A stretch of DNA of 9,337 nucleotides from assembly GCA_003537695.1 (NCBI GenBank), contig DPRC01000107.1, positions 1 through 9,337 of the forward strand. Reading direction: 5' to 3'. Positions 1 to 8,361 of this stretch are shown piece by piece. The position numbers and the translations under genes are program-made. The notes beneath the pieces are model-generated. The model did not search any database. It was not told where the DNA came from and saw only the letters and a program-made list of their open reading frames with translations. Position 1 is the first letter of the stretch; each line of letters starts with the position of its first letter. This DNA is from Polaribacter sp. (lineage in GTDB: Bacteria > Bacteroidota > Bacteroidia > Flavobacteriales > Flavobacteriaceae).

Positions 1-3000
1 GTATACTGAATTTCATTTTGCCTGTTAAAGATAGTTCCTCTAAAGGTTCCCTTTTTATTTAATAAAACCTCTACTTTTACCTCCCCTACTACACTTGCCT
101 GCGTTTGCGTACCAATTGGAACACCAACTTTCCCGTTAATAATGATTCGATCACTAACCTGTGTACTTACAGATAAGTCTACTTGATTGTCTGTATTTAA
201 ACGCTCCAAATCATTATCATTTTGTCCTTGCTGATAATCTACACCTAATTGAAATTTACTTTCAGGACTGTTTAAGAGACCAGAGAAAGCAGCGGCAATA
301 GCACTCGAAGCAGTGTTTGTGATTGTTGTATTTGCATCAAAATCTACTTTATCAGGGTTCACAAAATTACCAAAAGCCAAAAGTGATATAAACTGAGTTG
401 TTTTTTCATTTACATTATTATCGTTCAAAATAAACTCCAATTCATTCGCAATCGATGCTTCTACATTCGATAATTGGATGTCCAGTTCTTGTTTTGAGTT
501 AAATAAACTCCCTGTAATTTTTGTTACTAAATCCACTTCGATATTGCGATTCGAATTAAAATTCTCTAACAAAACTCCAGGGTTTGCTTTCGCTTTATAA
601 ACAGCCGTTACCTCTAAATTTGCATCTGCTGGATTTCCATTCCAAGAAACAGTTCCTCCTTTTTGAATTTTAAAAGGCCTATTTACAAACCCACCATATT
701 TAAAATCATACACTCCGCTATCTACTAAATAGTCTCCAAACATGTTAAAGGTACCTCTCGTATTAATTTCTATTTGAAGATTTCCAGCACCTCTTCCCGA
801 CAATTTACTCCCATAGACCTCATCAATTACAACCTGTGCAACGGCATCTTTAGTTACTTCTAAATCAATATTTAATGTGAGTCCTTTTAGCGCTTCTAAA
901 GCAACTTCTTTCTGCATTTCCTGTATCTTTACCTCATCTGACTTAAAATGGATAAGACCATAACTATCTACGGTTTCAATATCTTTTAAAGGCACTACAA
1001 AAATAGTCCCTGGCATTGTCTTTGCGTTCAGGTCTATTGTCAATCGGTCTGTTAAACCATAAATAGCAGCAGAGCCATCTATAAAAGCAGAACCATAATA
1101 CTGTGATTCCTCTGTGTTTTCCGTATTTAAAACCAAAAGATTATCACTGTCTATTTTCAAACTTAAGAACCACTGCTTAAAATTATTATGCGAAATATCT
1201 CCTTTAAAAACACCTCTTGATTTCTTTTTTGTGTCCACCAAGACAAAATCTTCTAAAATAAAAGACTGCTGTATTAGCGTAATTACGGATTCCCCTTCAA
1301 AATCGTAATCGACATTCAAATAAGGAAACTTTAAACCCGCTTTTTTAAGTCGAAGCTCACCTTCCATATCTGGATTGCCTAAAAAACCCCTTAAAGTAAA
1401 ATCTCCAGTTGCCGTTCCTCTCAAGGACGACAAAACGTTTTTACCTAATGGACTAAATGCCTCTAACTGGAAGGCTTCTAAAAAAACATTTAAATCAATG
1501 ATTGGTCTTTCCGATGAAAAATCTAAAATTCCTTTTGCTAAAATACTTTTAGCATCTTCATTTTCTATGGCTGCGGATACCTCATATTTTTTGTAGGAGT
1601 TCTTTCCTTTTACCTTGATAGAAAGGTCTCCCTGCCTAAAGTCATTGACTTCAAAATCTTTTACAGTTAAAACTCCCTCTGGAGTATAATCACCTCCTTT
1701 TTGTACAAAGTCTAAATGTCCCGAAAGAGATCCTTCCAAACCTAAACTATCTATTTCAGGTAAAAAACTTTGTAATTTTACTTTTGTAAAATCTGCTAAA
1801 AGCATCTTTTCTTCTGTTCCTTTTAAATTGCCTGTGAATTCAATTTTTTGTTCACCTGAAACTAACATGAATTGACTAAAACTGAACTCATTTGTTTTTA
1901 AATCAAATGTGATTTTATCAGTATTATTTTTATCTGGATTGATATTCCAAGTATTCTCTTTAAAGATAAATGATGATTTTTCAAAACCTAAAACAGCTTT
2001 TTTCTCTGAATTAAAAGTGTAGAAAAAATCGAGGTTAAAATCTTCATTTTTTCTTTTCCCTCCCTTAAAAACAGACTTAAAATACAACGTATCATTTTCA
2101 GTTCTATTTAAAAGATTTAGCTTGGAAATATTATAATATTTTGTCTTTACTTGCTCTGCTGTGAAGGAAGTATTATAGAATGGACTCTTCGTATCTGTTC
2201 TTAATGATACGGTCTTTATATCTGCTCCGTAAAGCGCAATTCTAGGAGAGGAGAGGTGCAATCGGAATAGGTTCTTACCTCCATTTATTTTACCTTTTAT
2301 TTTTGTTTTATTATCGATAAAGATTTCCGGAAAAAACACATTCACAATTTGATTATAAATTGTGAAATTAAAATCCAAAAACTGATTTGAAGCAACCTCA
2401 TAAGGCTGATAATTTGTATAGATACTACCCAATGCATTTTGAGCCACTTTCAAAAGTTCCGAAAACGAAAACTTACCAGTAATATAACCTTTCACAATGT
2501 CATCGGAGGCTACATCAATAGTTTTAATACTATCTTTTAAAGAAGAGCTCACAATAAACTCTTTAAAACGATATTCTTTTTCTTGATTTGTATACAGCAC
2601 ATTTTTAAAAATCGCCTTTCCTAGTATATCATTGAAAGCGTTGCCTTCAATATCTAAAGCGATTCTTCCTTTCACAATCGATATTGAATCTCTTTTAAAA
2701 AGATTGGTTTTCTCAAGATTTAAATATGAAATATCAGATTTAAAATCAAACTTATGCACTGCCAAAGACATGTCTGCCAACCCATCAAATTTCATTTTAA
2801 AATTAGCATCATCGATAACCAATCCTCCATCAAATTTATTATTTTGATATTGTCCATTCGCAATAATATTTTTATAACAATACCCATTAAAGTTAAACTC
2901 CGTAATATTTCCTATAAACTTCGTATTTATGTTTTCCAGTTTAAACCCACGACCATCCACCTGCCCTTTTAAAAATATTTTACCAAACACAGGGTTGTTA

Positions 3001-4265
3001 AATAAAGCTCCAATATCAAAGGACTCTAATTGAATGTCTCCAGAATATGAAGCAGTGTCAATTGCAGCTACATCTGTAATTTCTAAATCAGAAATAAAGG
3101 TACCTATTTGAGATTTTACCCGAACACTAGCACTCATTAGAGCAGGGGTTAACTGGACCTTACCTTGAATATTAAACTGCCCAAACTTGTCCAATTCTGA
3201 AGGTAATATCTTACCTAAAACATTTGGTAAGATGTCTCTAAGTTCCTTATCAGTTGCTGTTAGATTTTTTAAATCAGCATTGAAAACAAAACCTCTTTCG
3301 GAGTTTACAGCATTTTTAAATGACAAGTCTCCATTTAAATATATTCCTTTTACTGAGGATAATAGTAATTTTTCAATATCGAAATCATTCAATTTTCCAT
3401 TCAGATTCCCCGAAAAAGAGACCACATCTTCTCCGTTTAACTCTTTATAAAATTTTTTTAAATCTAAAATCTTTAATTTACTCTCTTTAAAATTTGCTTT
3501 GATTTTTACGGCATCACTAAAGTCAGCTAATCCGCCGCTCTTATAAGTAAAAAGGAGATCCCCAATTAAACTAGAATTTTCAGTTTCTAACTTCGTATTG
3601 TTAAAGTGCATTGCATTCCGAGTATACCCATAGTTCGTTGTTAGATTTGTAACTTGTATCTCTTGGTTTGTTTTAAAATATAGTCCCCTTGCTTTTGCTG
3701 AAAAATCGGCCCCAACAATTGCCATTTCTTGTAAATTACCGCCCACTTTGCTTGCAGAGAACTTTAAAGGATTTTGATTATTCTCGTTAATTAATTTAAA
3801 ATCTAAATTTTGTACGTAAACATTTTTAGATTTTAAAACAAATAACGGGTCTAGAGAATCTTTAGGTGCTTCACTCCGAAAACTATCTACAAAAACAGAC
3901 ATATTGCTCTTGCTCTCCCCTTGGTATGTTTTCATGTAACAATAAGCGTCCTCGATCGAAACATCTCCAAAGAGTAAATTACCGTCTAAAACTTTCTTAC
4001 CACTTAATAAAGAAATACTCAGTTTCTTTACAAATATTAAAGTGTCCTGGTGGTGGTCTCGAATTTGAATGTCTTTGAAGGCTAAAGTCCCTAAGAAAGA
4101 CATATTTATTTTACCGATGCTTACATCTGTACCAAAGTTTTTATTGATCTTCTTCGTAGCGAAGTTTCCTAAGTTTGTTTGCACGAAAGAAGTAGAAAGT
4201 AAAATACTAACTAGCAGCAGAAAGAGTACACTGTACCCTAGCCATTTCAATATGTTATTCCCCAC
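1..4265 (-). CDS. tamB: Translocation and assembly module TamB (DUF490 family), C-terminus cut by window edge
   Basis: TamB is a very long inner-membrane-anchored, periplasm-spanning protein of beta-strand repeats. It works with an Omp85 partner (TamA, or the lipoprotein TamL in Bacteroidota) in outer-membrane protein assembly and envelope lipid transport. The frame is open from the left edge through about 1421 codons; I found no stop in the lines I checked. After a signal anchor (about residues 8-28) comes the typical Bacteroidota start, FVQTNLGNFATKKIN, then GTDVSIGKINMSFLGTLAFK and RDHHQDTLIFVKKL. The C-terminal DUF490 domain includes STQVSDRIIINGKVGVPIG, VEVLLNKKGTFRGTLFNRQ and NEIQY just before the edge; I infer that roughly 30-40 residues are missing. 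There is no ATG at the start. GTG at 4265 is preferred for its A-rich upstream bases; TTG at 4280 (in-frame stop at 4287-4289) and TTG at 4250 are alternatives. It is divergent from tsaD. The family call is firm; the partner is not visible. Confidence 0.93.
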   Translation of the reverse strand, partial: MGNNILKWLGYSVLFLLLVSILLSTSFVQTNLGNFATKKINKNFGTDVSIGKINMSFLGTLAFKDIQIRDHHQDTLIFVKKLSISLLSGKKVLDGNLLFGDVSIEDAYCYMKTYQGESKSNMSVFVDSFRSEAPKDSLDPLFVLKSKNVYVQNLDFKLINENNQNPLKFSASKVGGNLQEMAIVGADFSAKARGLYFKTNQEIQVTNLTTNYGYTRNAMHFNNTKLETENSSLIGDLLFTYKSGGLADFSDAVKIKANFKESKLKILDLKKFYKELNGEDVVSFSGNLNGKLNDFDIEKLLLSSVKGIYLNGDLSFKNAVNSERGFVFNADLKNLTATDKELRDILPNVLGKILPSELDKFGQFNIQGKVQLTPALMSASVRVKSQIGTFISDLEITDVAAIDTASYSGDIQLESFDIGALFNNPVFGKIFLKGQVDGRGFKLENINTKFIGNITEFNFNGYCYKNIIANGQYQNNKFDGGLVIDDANFKMKFDGLADMSLAVHKFDFKSDISYLNLEKTNLFKRDSISIVKGRIALDIEGNAFNDILGKAIFKNVLYTNQEKEYRFKEFIVSSSLKDSIKTIDVASDDIVKGYITGKFSFSELLKVAQNALGSIYTNYQPYEVASNQFLDFNFTIYNQIVNVFFPEIFIDNKTKIKGKINGGKNLFRLHLSSPRIALYGADIKTVSLRTDTKSPFYNTSFTAEQVKTKYYNISKLNLLNRTENDTLYFKSVFKGGKRKNEDFNLDFFYTFNSEKKAVLGFEKSSFIFKENTWNINPDKNNTDKITFDLKTNEFSFSQFMLVSGEQKIEFTGNLKGTEEKMLLADFTKVKLQSFLPEIDSLGLEGSLSGHLDFVQKGGDYTPEGVLTVKDFEVNDFRQGDLSIKVKGKNSYKKYEVSAAIENEDAKSILAKGILDFSSERPIIDLNVFLEAFQLEAFSPLGKNVLSSLRGTATGDFTLRGFLGNPDMEGELRLKKAGLKFPYLNVDYDFEGESVITLIQQSFILEDFVLVDTKKKSRGVFKGDISHNNFKQWFLSLKIDSDNLLVLNTENTEESQYYGSAFIDGSAAIYGLTDRLTIDLNAKTMPGTIFVVPLKDIETVDSYGLIHFKSDEVKIQEMQKEVALEALKGLTLNIDLEVTKDAVAQVVIDEVYGSKLSGRGAGNLQIEINTRGTFNMFGDYLVDSGVYDFKYGGFVNRPFKIQKGGTVSWNGNPADANLEVTAVYKAKANPGVLLENFNSNRNIEVDLVTKITGSLFNSKQELDIQLSNVEASIANELEFILNDNNVNEKTTQFISLLAFGNFVNPDKVDFDANTTITNTASSAIAAAFSGLLNSPESKFQLGVDYQQGQNDNDLERLNTDNQVDLSVSTQVSDRIIINGKVGVPIGTQTQASVVGEVKVEVLLNKKGTFRGTIFNRQNEIQY

Positions 4266-4445
4266 GTTTTTGATGACCAAAAAATTTTAGTACTGTTCAC
4301 AATATAAAAAGAAAAGTAATCAAAAATATTGCCAAGTATACAAAGAACGCGCAAATTTAGCAAAGATTTAAATTTCTATTCTTAAAAAAGGAAAATCAAC
4401 CAAAAAATTATACCTAATTTCGCTAAAATAGATTTTATCGCCTTC
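4266..4445. other. Divergent intergenic region between tamB and tsaD
   Basis: This 180-bp AT-rich stretch must carry the promoters of both divergent genes. A candidate tamB promoter is listed separately. For tsaD, TAATTTCG at 4415-4422 matches TAnnTTTG at five of six fixed positions and would give a short leader, but it lacks a clear upstream TTG. No hairpin, operator or RNA gene stands out. Confidence 0.6.
4333..4364 (-). promoter_or_regulatory. Candidate promoter for tamB (TTTG-N20-TATACTTG)
   Basis: On the minus strand TTTG (4364-4361) is followed after 20 bases by TATACTTG (4340-4333), one mismatch from the Bacteroidota primary-sigma -7 consensus TAnnTTTG. Transcription would start near 4326 and leave a leader of about 60 bases before the GTG. 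A perfect TAAATTTG also lies at 4359-4352, but I see no TTG at a suitable distance upstream of it. This is a consensus match only. Confidence 0.4.
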
Positions 4446-5477
4446 ATGAAAACACCCATATATATATTAGGAATCGAATCATCTTGCGATGACACCAGCG
4501 CTTCTGTAATCTGTGACGGAAAAGTACTGAGTAATGTTGTTGCCAATCAAGAAGTGCATTCTAAATATGGAGGAGTTGTGCCTGAGTTGGCCTCTAGAGC
4601 ACACCAGCAAAACATTGTGCCGGTAATCCAACAAGCACTAGAAAAAGCAGAAATAACAAAAGAAAAACTGTCTGCCATCGCCTTTACAAAAGGGCCTGGT
4701 TTGATGGGGTCTCTATTAGTAGGTACCTCTTTTGCAAAATCTTTGGCTTTGGGTTTAAAGATTCCCTTAATAGACGTAAACCATATGCAGGCGCATATCC
4801 TAGCACATTTCATCATTGACAGTGCTTCTAAAACCCCACCCTTTCCTTTTATTTGCCTCACTATCAGTGGAGGGCATACACAAATTGTAAAAGTTACAGC
4901 ACATTTTAAAATGGAGATTTTAGGAGAAACAATCGATGATGCCGTAGGTGAAGCTTTTGATAAATCGGCAAAAATTTTAGGATTGCCATATCCAGGAGGT
5001 CCCTTAATAGATGCACATGCGAAATTAGGAAACCCAAAGGCTTTTGCTTTTACTAAACCAAAGGTTGGCGATTTAGACTTCAGCTTTAGTGGCCTAAAAA
5101 CGGGGATTCTTTATTTTATCCAAAAACAGCAAAGAATAAACCCCCATTTTATTGAAGAAAACTTAAATGATATCTGTGCCTCGATACAGTTTACAATAGT
5201 AGAAATTTTAATGGACAAGTTAAAAAACGCAGTAAAACAAACAAATATCAAACATATCGCGATTGCTGGAGGTGTCTCTGCAAATTCTGAAATTAGGAGT
5301 CGCTTAAAATTAGCAGAACAACATTTTGGATGGACATCTTATATTCCTAAATTTGAATTTACCACTGACAATGCGGCCATGATTGCGATTACGGGCTATC
5401 TAAAATACTTAAACAAAGAGTTTTCTGATGTTTCAGTAACTGCAAAAGCACGATTAAAAGTAACAGAAAATTCTTAA
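4446..5477 (+). CDS. tsaD: tRNA N6-adenosine threonylcarbamoyltransferase TsaD
   Basis: TsaD (Kae1/YgjD family) transfers the threonylcarbamoyl group from threonylcarbamoyl-AMP to A37 of tRNAs reading ANN codons, giving t6A. It is cytoplasmic, acts with TsaB and TsaE in bacteria, and is close to universal. The 343-residue length is normal for the family. The ASKHA fold motifs are all present: the N-terminal phosphate loop ILGIESSCDDTSASV (8-21), the metal-binding NHMQAH with H113 and H117, the nucleotide-binding SGGHTQIV (141-148), DDAVGEAFDKSAK (164-176), FSFSGLKTG (212-220), AGGVSANSEIR (274-284), and TDNAAMIA with metal ligand D308. The ATG at 4446 lies just before the expected first beta strand, so the start is secure. 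The gene is followed by a 72-bp gap without an obvious terminator, so it may be co-transcribed with the next gene. Partners TsaB and TsaE are not in the window. Nothing is abnormal. Confidence 0.98.
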   Translation: MKTPIYILGIESSCDDTSASVICDGKVLSNVVANQEVHSKYGGVVPELASRAHQQNIVPVIQQALEKAEITKEKLSAIAFTKGPGLMGSLLVGTSFAKSLALGLKIPLIDVNHMQAHILAHFIIDSASKTPPFPFICLTISGGHTQIVKVTAHFKMEILGETIDDAVGEAFDKSAKILGLPYPGGPLIDAHAKLGNPKAFAFTKPKVGDLDFSFSGLKTGILYFIQKQQRINPHFIEENLNDICASIQFTIVEILMDKLKNAVKQTNIKHIAIAGGVSANSEIRSRLKLAEQHFGWTSYIPKFEFTTDNAAMIAITGYLKYLNKEFSDVSVTAKARLKVTENS

Positions 5478-5549
5478 GATTTTACTAAAGTGAAGCTGCA
5501 AGCAATGCTCCTCATAAATTACAAGTTATAAACTCCTAAAATTAAAAAA

Positions 5550-7406
5550 TTGAAAACCCTTAAAAATAAACTTCTGTTCAACCTTTCTTATTTTAGTCTA
5601 TGGATCGGTTATTTTATTTTTGCTCGTTTATTTTTTCTGCTTTTTTATTATGAAAAAACTCAAAACCTGCCCTTAAGTACGTCTTTAAAAACTTTTTTGT
5701 ACGGTGCTAGATTAGACGCTTCTTTTTCCGGATATCTTTGCATACTTCCTTTTTTATTAATTCTATTCTCGTTATTTAGTAATCCCAAAAAAATAGGAAC
5801 TATTATAAAATGGTATTCATACATTGTTTTAATCTTGCTCACACTCTTATTGATTATTGATGCCAGCTTATATGCTTCTTGGGGAATCCGCTTAGACACA
5901 ACACTATTTACATATTTAAATACTCCAGAAGTGATGCTCGCATCTGTTGCTGTATCTCAAATGATCTTTGGCCTTCTTTTCTGGATTGTAGTTTCTTTTG
6001 TTTTTATTAAAATATTCAAAAAAACTATCGAACGAAATATCAAAAAAATCAATACGGGAGACTGGAAACAATTGCCTGTCTTGATATTCACTGTTTTATT
6101 TTTATTGATTCCAATAAGGGGCGGACTGCAAACGATACCTGTAAATCAGAGTAATGTTTATTTTTCGAGTGAAATGTTTGCCAACCACGCTGCACTCAAT
6201 TTTATTTGGAACTTTTCCAATGCATTAACACATACTTCCGACGGAAGCAACCCGTATGTTAATTTTACGCAAGATGCTGCAGAAGCTATCATTAATAAAA
6301 ATCGGAATTCCCTTTTAAAAAATGATGAAAAAATAATTTTAAATACTAAAAAACCGAATGTAATTTTAATTATTTGGGAGAGTTTAACGGCAAAGATTGT
6401 GGGCACTTTAGGTGGAGAACCTGGGGTCACAGAAAACCTCAACAGGCTCTCTAAAGAAGGTCTTTTATTTACAAACTTTTACGCAAATGGAGATCGAACA
6501 GACAAAGGAATTCCTGCAATTTTAAGTGGTTATTATCCACAGCCCTCCACAAGTATTATGAAAATGCCCAACAAAACAAGGAGTTTGCCAATGCTTCCTC
6601 AAAAGATGATTGATCTGGGTTACGCGACTTCCTTTTATCACGGTGGCGATTTAAATTTCGGAAATATGAACACCTATTTAAGGAATGCTGGAATCACTAA
6701 TTTTGTGGATGGCAGTGACTTCGATAAAAAAGATTGGAACTCTAAATGGGGAGCACATGACCATATATTTATGAAGCGTTTTTCTGACGATCTCGCAAAA
6801 AAACAGAAAACACCTTTCTTTAAAATTGCCTTGACTTTAACAAGCCACGAGCCATACGAACTATTAGGAAATTATAAGTTTGGGAAAGATACTGAGGAAA
6901 ATAAATTTAGAAGCGCGCACGCCTACACAGATAAAGTTATTGGAGACTTTATTAAAAACGCAAAAAAACAGTCCTGGTACAAAAACACACTGATTATTAT
7001 CATAGCAGACCATGGGCATCGCTCTCCAGCACATACAGGTGCATTTAACTCGCCTAAAAAATTTAAAATTCCAATGTTATGGCTTGGAGGAGCTTTGAAT
7101 AAAACGGGAATTGAAATAGACCATATTTCCAGTCAGGTTGATTTATCCTACACACTATTAGATTTATTAGAGGGTGATAATTCCGAATTTAAATTTAGTA
7201 AAAATATTTTCAACTCTTCAGAAGACCAATATGCTCACTATATTTTCAACAAAGGCTTTGGAACAATTTCCAAAAAAGGCTTGTTTTTGTTTGATTATGT
7301 GAGTAAAAAATCGATTAAAAAATACGGCAAAACTGCCCATAAATTAGACTCTTTAGGAAAAGCGATTACACAAAACTCTTATCAAGATTTCTTAGATCGA
7401 AAATAA
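5550..7406 (+). CDS. LTA synthase family membrane protein (alkaline phosphatase/sulfatase superfamily)
   Basis: This 618-residue protein has the LtaS/OpgB/EptA-like layout: hydrophobic N-terminal segments (about 12-33, 58-77, 88-106, 130-155, 176-190), a linker, then a catalytic domain expected to face the periplasm. Visible active-site motifs are VILIIWESLTA with metal ligand E277, GDRTDKGIPAILSGYYP with the likely nucleophile T317, FYHGGDLNF (362-370), KWGAHDH (399-405), TLTSHEPYE with H433, and IIADHGHR with D487, H488 and H490. The final SQVDLSYTLLDLL is also typical. Enzymes of this fold move phosphoglycerol or phosphoethanolamine between envelope lipids and glycans. Bacteroidota do not make Gram-positive lipoteichoic acid, so the substrate here is unknown. 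The start must be TTG at 5550: the next in-frame Met is residue 129, past most of the membrane segments, and A-rich bases precede the TTG. It lies 72 bases after tsaD and converges on the FKBP gene. Family is firm, function is not. Confidence 0.9.
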   Translation: MKTLKNKLLFNLSYFSLWIGYFIFARLFFLLFYYEKTQNLPLSTSLKTFLYGARLDASFSGYLCILPFLLILFSLFSNPKKIGTIIKWYSYIVLILLTLLLIIDASLYASWGIRLDTTLFTYLNTPEVMLASVAVSQMIFGLLFWIVVSFVFIKIFKKTIERNIKKINTGDWKQLPVLIFTVLFLLIPIRGGLQTIPVNQSNVYFSSEMFANHAALNFIWNFSNALTHTSDGSNPYVNFTQDAAEAIINKNRNSLLKNDEKIILNTKKPNVILIIWESLTAKIVGTLGGEPGVTENLNRLSKEGLLFTNFYANGDRTDKGIPAILSGYYPQPSTSIMKMPNKTRSLPMLPQKMIDLGYATSFYHGGDLNFGNMNTYLRNAGITNFVDGSDFDKKDWNSKWGAHDHIFMKRFSDDLAKKQKTPFFKIALTLTSHEPYELLGNYKFGKDTEENKFRSAHAYTDKVIGDFIKNAKKQSWYKNTLIIIIADHGHRSPAHTGAFNSPKKFKIPMLWLGGALNKTGIEIDHISSQVDLSYTLLDLLEGDNSEFKFSKNIFNSSEDQYAHYIFNKGFGTISKKGLFLFDYVSKKSIKKYGKTAHKLDSLGKAITQNSYQDFLDRK

Positions 7407-7468
7407 TAAGCAAAGTTTATATCTGTCATAAAAATTAGACTAGCATACTAATGTGTTCAACTAAATAC

Positions 7469-7505
7469 AACAGCCTTTGCTTATAAGAATTAAGCAAAGG
7501 CTGTT
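7469..7505. terminator. Perfect 15-bp hairpin between convergent genes (probable bidirectional terminator)
   Basis: The arm AACAGCCTTTGCTTA (7469-7483) is perfectly complementary to TAAGCAAAGGCTGTT (7491-7505), with a 7-base loop. It sits between the ends of the LTA-synthase-like gene (plus) and the FKBP gene (minus), where a shared terminator is expected. The bases after the stem are moderately T-rich on the minus strand (GTATTTAGTT) and not on the plus strand, so it is better formed for the FKBP transcript. Dyad symmetry is seen directly; termination is inferred. Confidence 0.7.
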
Positions 7506-7527
7506 AACTATACTAATGAAAAGAAAC

Positions 7528-7974
7528 TTACTCTATAAGCTCTGAATCTTTAATCTCTAATACTTCAAGATCAAAAATAAGTTCTTTTCCTGCTAATGGA
7601 TGATTTCCGTCAATAACGATGGTCTCCTCTTTAACTTCTATCACTAGAAGATTCATTTCTTGTCCGTCAGGAGATTTAGAAACAAGTCCCATACCAACTT
7701 CTGGAGCCATCTCTTGAGGAAGTTCAGATTTTTTTACTTCTTGTATTAAATCTTTATTTACCTCACCATACGCTTCCTCTTTTGGAATTGTAATCGTTTT
7801 CTTCTCGTTTAACTCCATGTCAATTAACCCTTTCTCAAAACCAGGAATCAATCTTCCTTGTCCTAAAGTAAATTCTATTGGCTCTTTTCCTTCAGAACTG
7901 TCAAAAACCTGTCCGTCAGATAACTTACCTGTATAATTCACTTTTACTGTGTTATTCTCTTTGACTTGACTCAT
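7528..7974 (-). CDS. SlyD-like FKBP-type peptidyl-prolyl cis-trans isomerase
   Basis: The 148-residue product catalyses proline cis-trans isomerisation and probably acts as a folding chaperone. It has no signal peptide, so it is likely cytoplasmic. The FKBP core is split: residues 4-69 carry VKVNYTGKLSDGQVFDSS (10-27) and LGQGRLIPGFEKGLIDM (37-53), and 121-142 carry the characteristic SlyD return strand GNHPLAGKELIFDLEVLEI. Between them, about 70-120, lies the insert-in-flap chaperone domain. This order and the NHPLAGK motif place it with SlyD rather than with FkpA or trigger factor. The His/Cys-rich nickel-binding tail of E. coli SlyD is absent; the protein ends in an acidic DSELIE, so a role in nickel delivery is doubtful. 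The ATG at 7974 gives the expected short N-terminus. It is probably a single-gene unit ending at the hairpin at 7469-7505. I saw no convincing promoter upstream. Confidence 0.93.
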   Translation of the reverse strand: MSQVKENNTVKVNYTGKLSDGQVFDSSEGKEPIEFTLGQGRLIPGFEKGLIDMELNEKKTITIPKEEAYGEVNKDLIQEVKKSELPQEMAPEVGMGLVSKSPDGQEMNLLVIEVKEETIVIDGNHPLAGKELIFDLEVLEIKDSELIE

Positions 7975-8361
7975 ACTCTATTATTTAATTTTTAAAAACA
8001 ACTTTTACATAACTCTTATATAATAGCTCTTTTTAGTTAACCTTTGGAACCATAGACCACGAAAACCAAGCCAAAGAACATAAAACCTGAGATAATAATT
8101 TATTTATCCGTAAAATGAGGTGCAAAAACCTAAAAAACACCTCAAAACATCAATATAATGGGGTTTTGAATTTTTCAAACCATCCGCAACGTAAAAAGAA
8201 ACGAGCTACCAACTTGTCAGTAAAATAAAATAAGTATGCCAATACTCTAGAACTGTTTGATGATTTCAGCTCAATTATCGACTAATAGAACAAAACCTGC
8301 AATCTTGCTTCATAAATTTCACTGTTCTAATTTAAAAGGTAAAAAGAGTTCTATCCAAAAA
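7975..8361. other. Gene-free stretch upstream of the FKBP gene
   Basis: No recognisable gene was found on either strand. All plus-strand frames are broken by frequent stops, and short open pieces (for example frame-3 codons from about 8233 to 8273, reading KYANTLELFDDFSSIID) matched no family I know. The stretch nearest 7975 must hold the FKBP promoter. The right part may be further decayed sequence of the same gene as the OmpA remnant that starts near 8362, but this cannot be shown by reading alone. Confidence 0.5.

Noticed and set aside
1114..4290. Several short plus-strand open frames (64-87 codons) opposite tamB
   Set aside because: They are antisense shadows of the long, clearly conserved tamB frame and show no family features.
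4547..4861. Minus-strand open frame of 104 codons inside tsaD
   Set aside because: tsaD is certain on the plus strand; the antisense product has no recognisable features.
6158..6442. Minus-strand open frame of 94 codons inside the LTA-synthase-like gene
   Set aside because: It overlaps a region with strong catalytic motifs in the plus frame (E277 motif), so it is a shadow.
8116..8144. Hairpin TGAGGTG / CACCTCA with a 15-base loop
   Set aside because: The stem is only 7 bp, the loop is long and the T run after it on the minus strand is short, and there is no gene nearby needing a terminator there.
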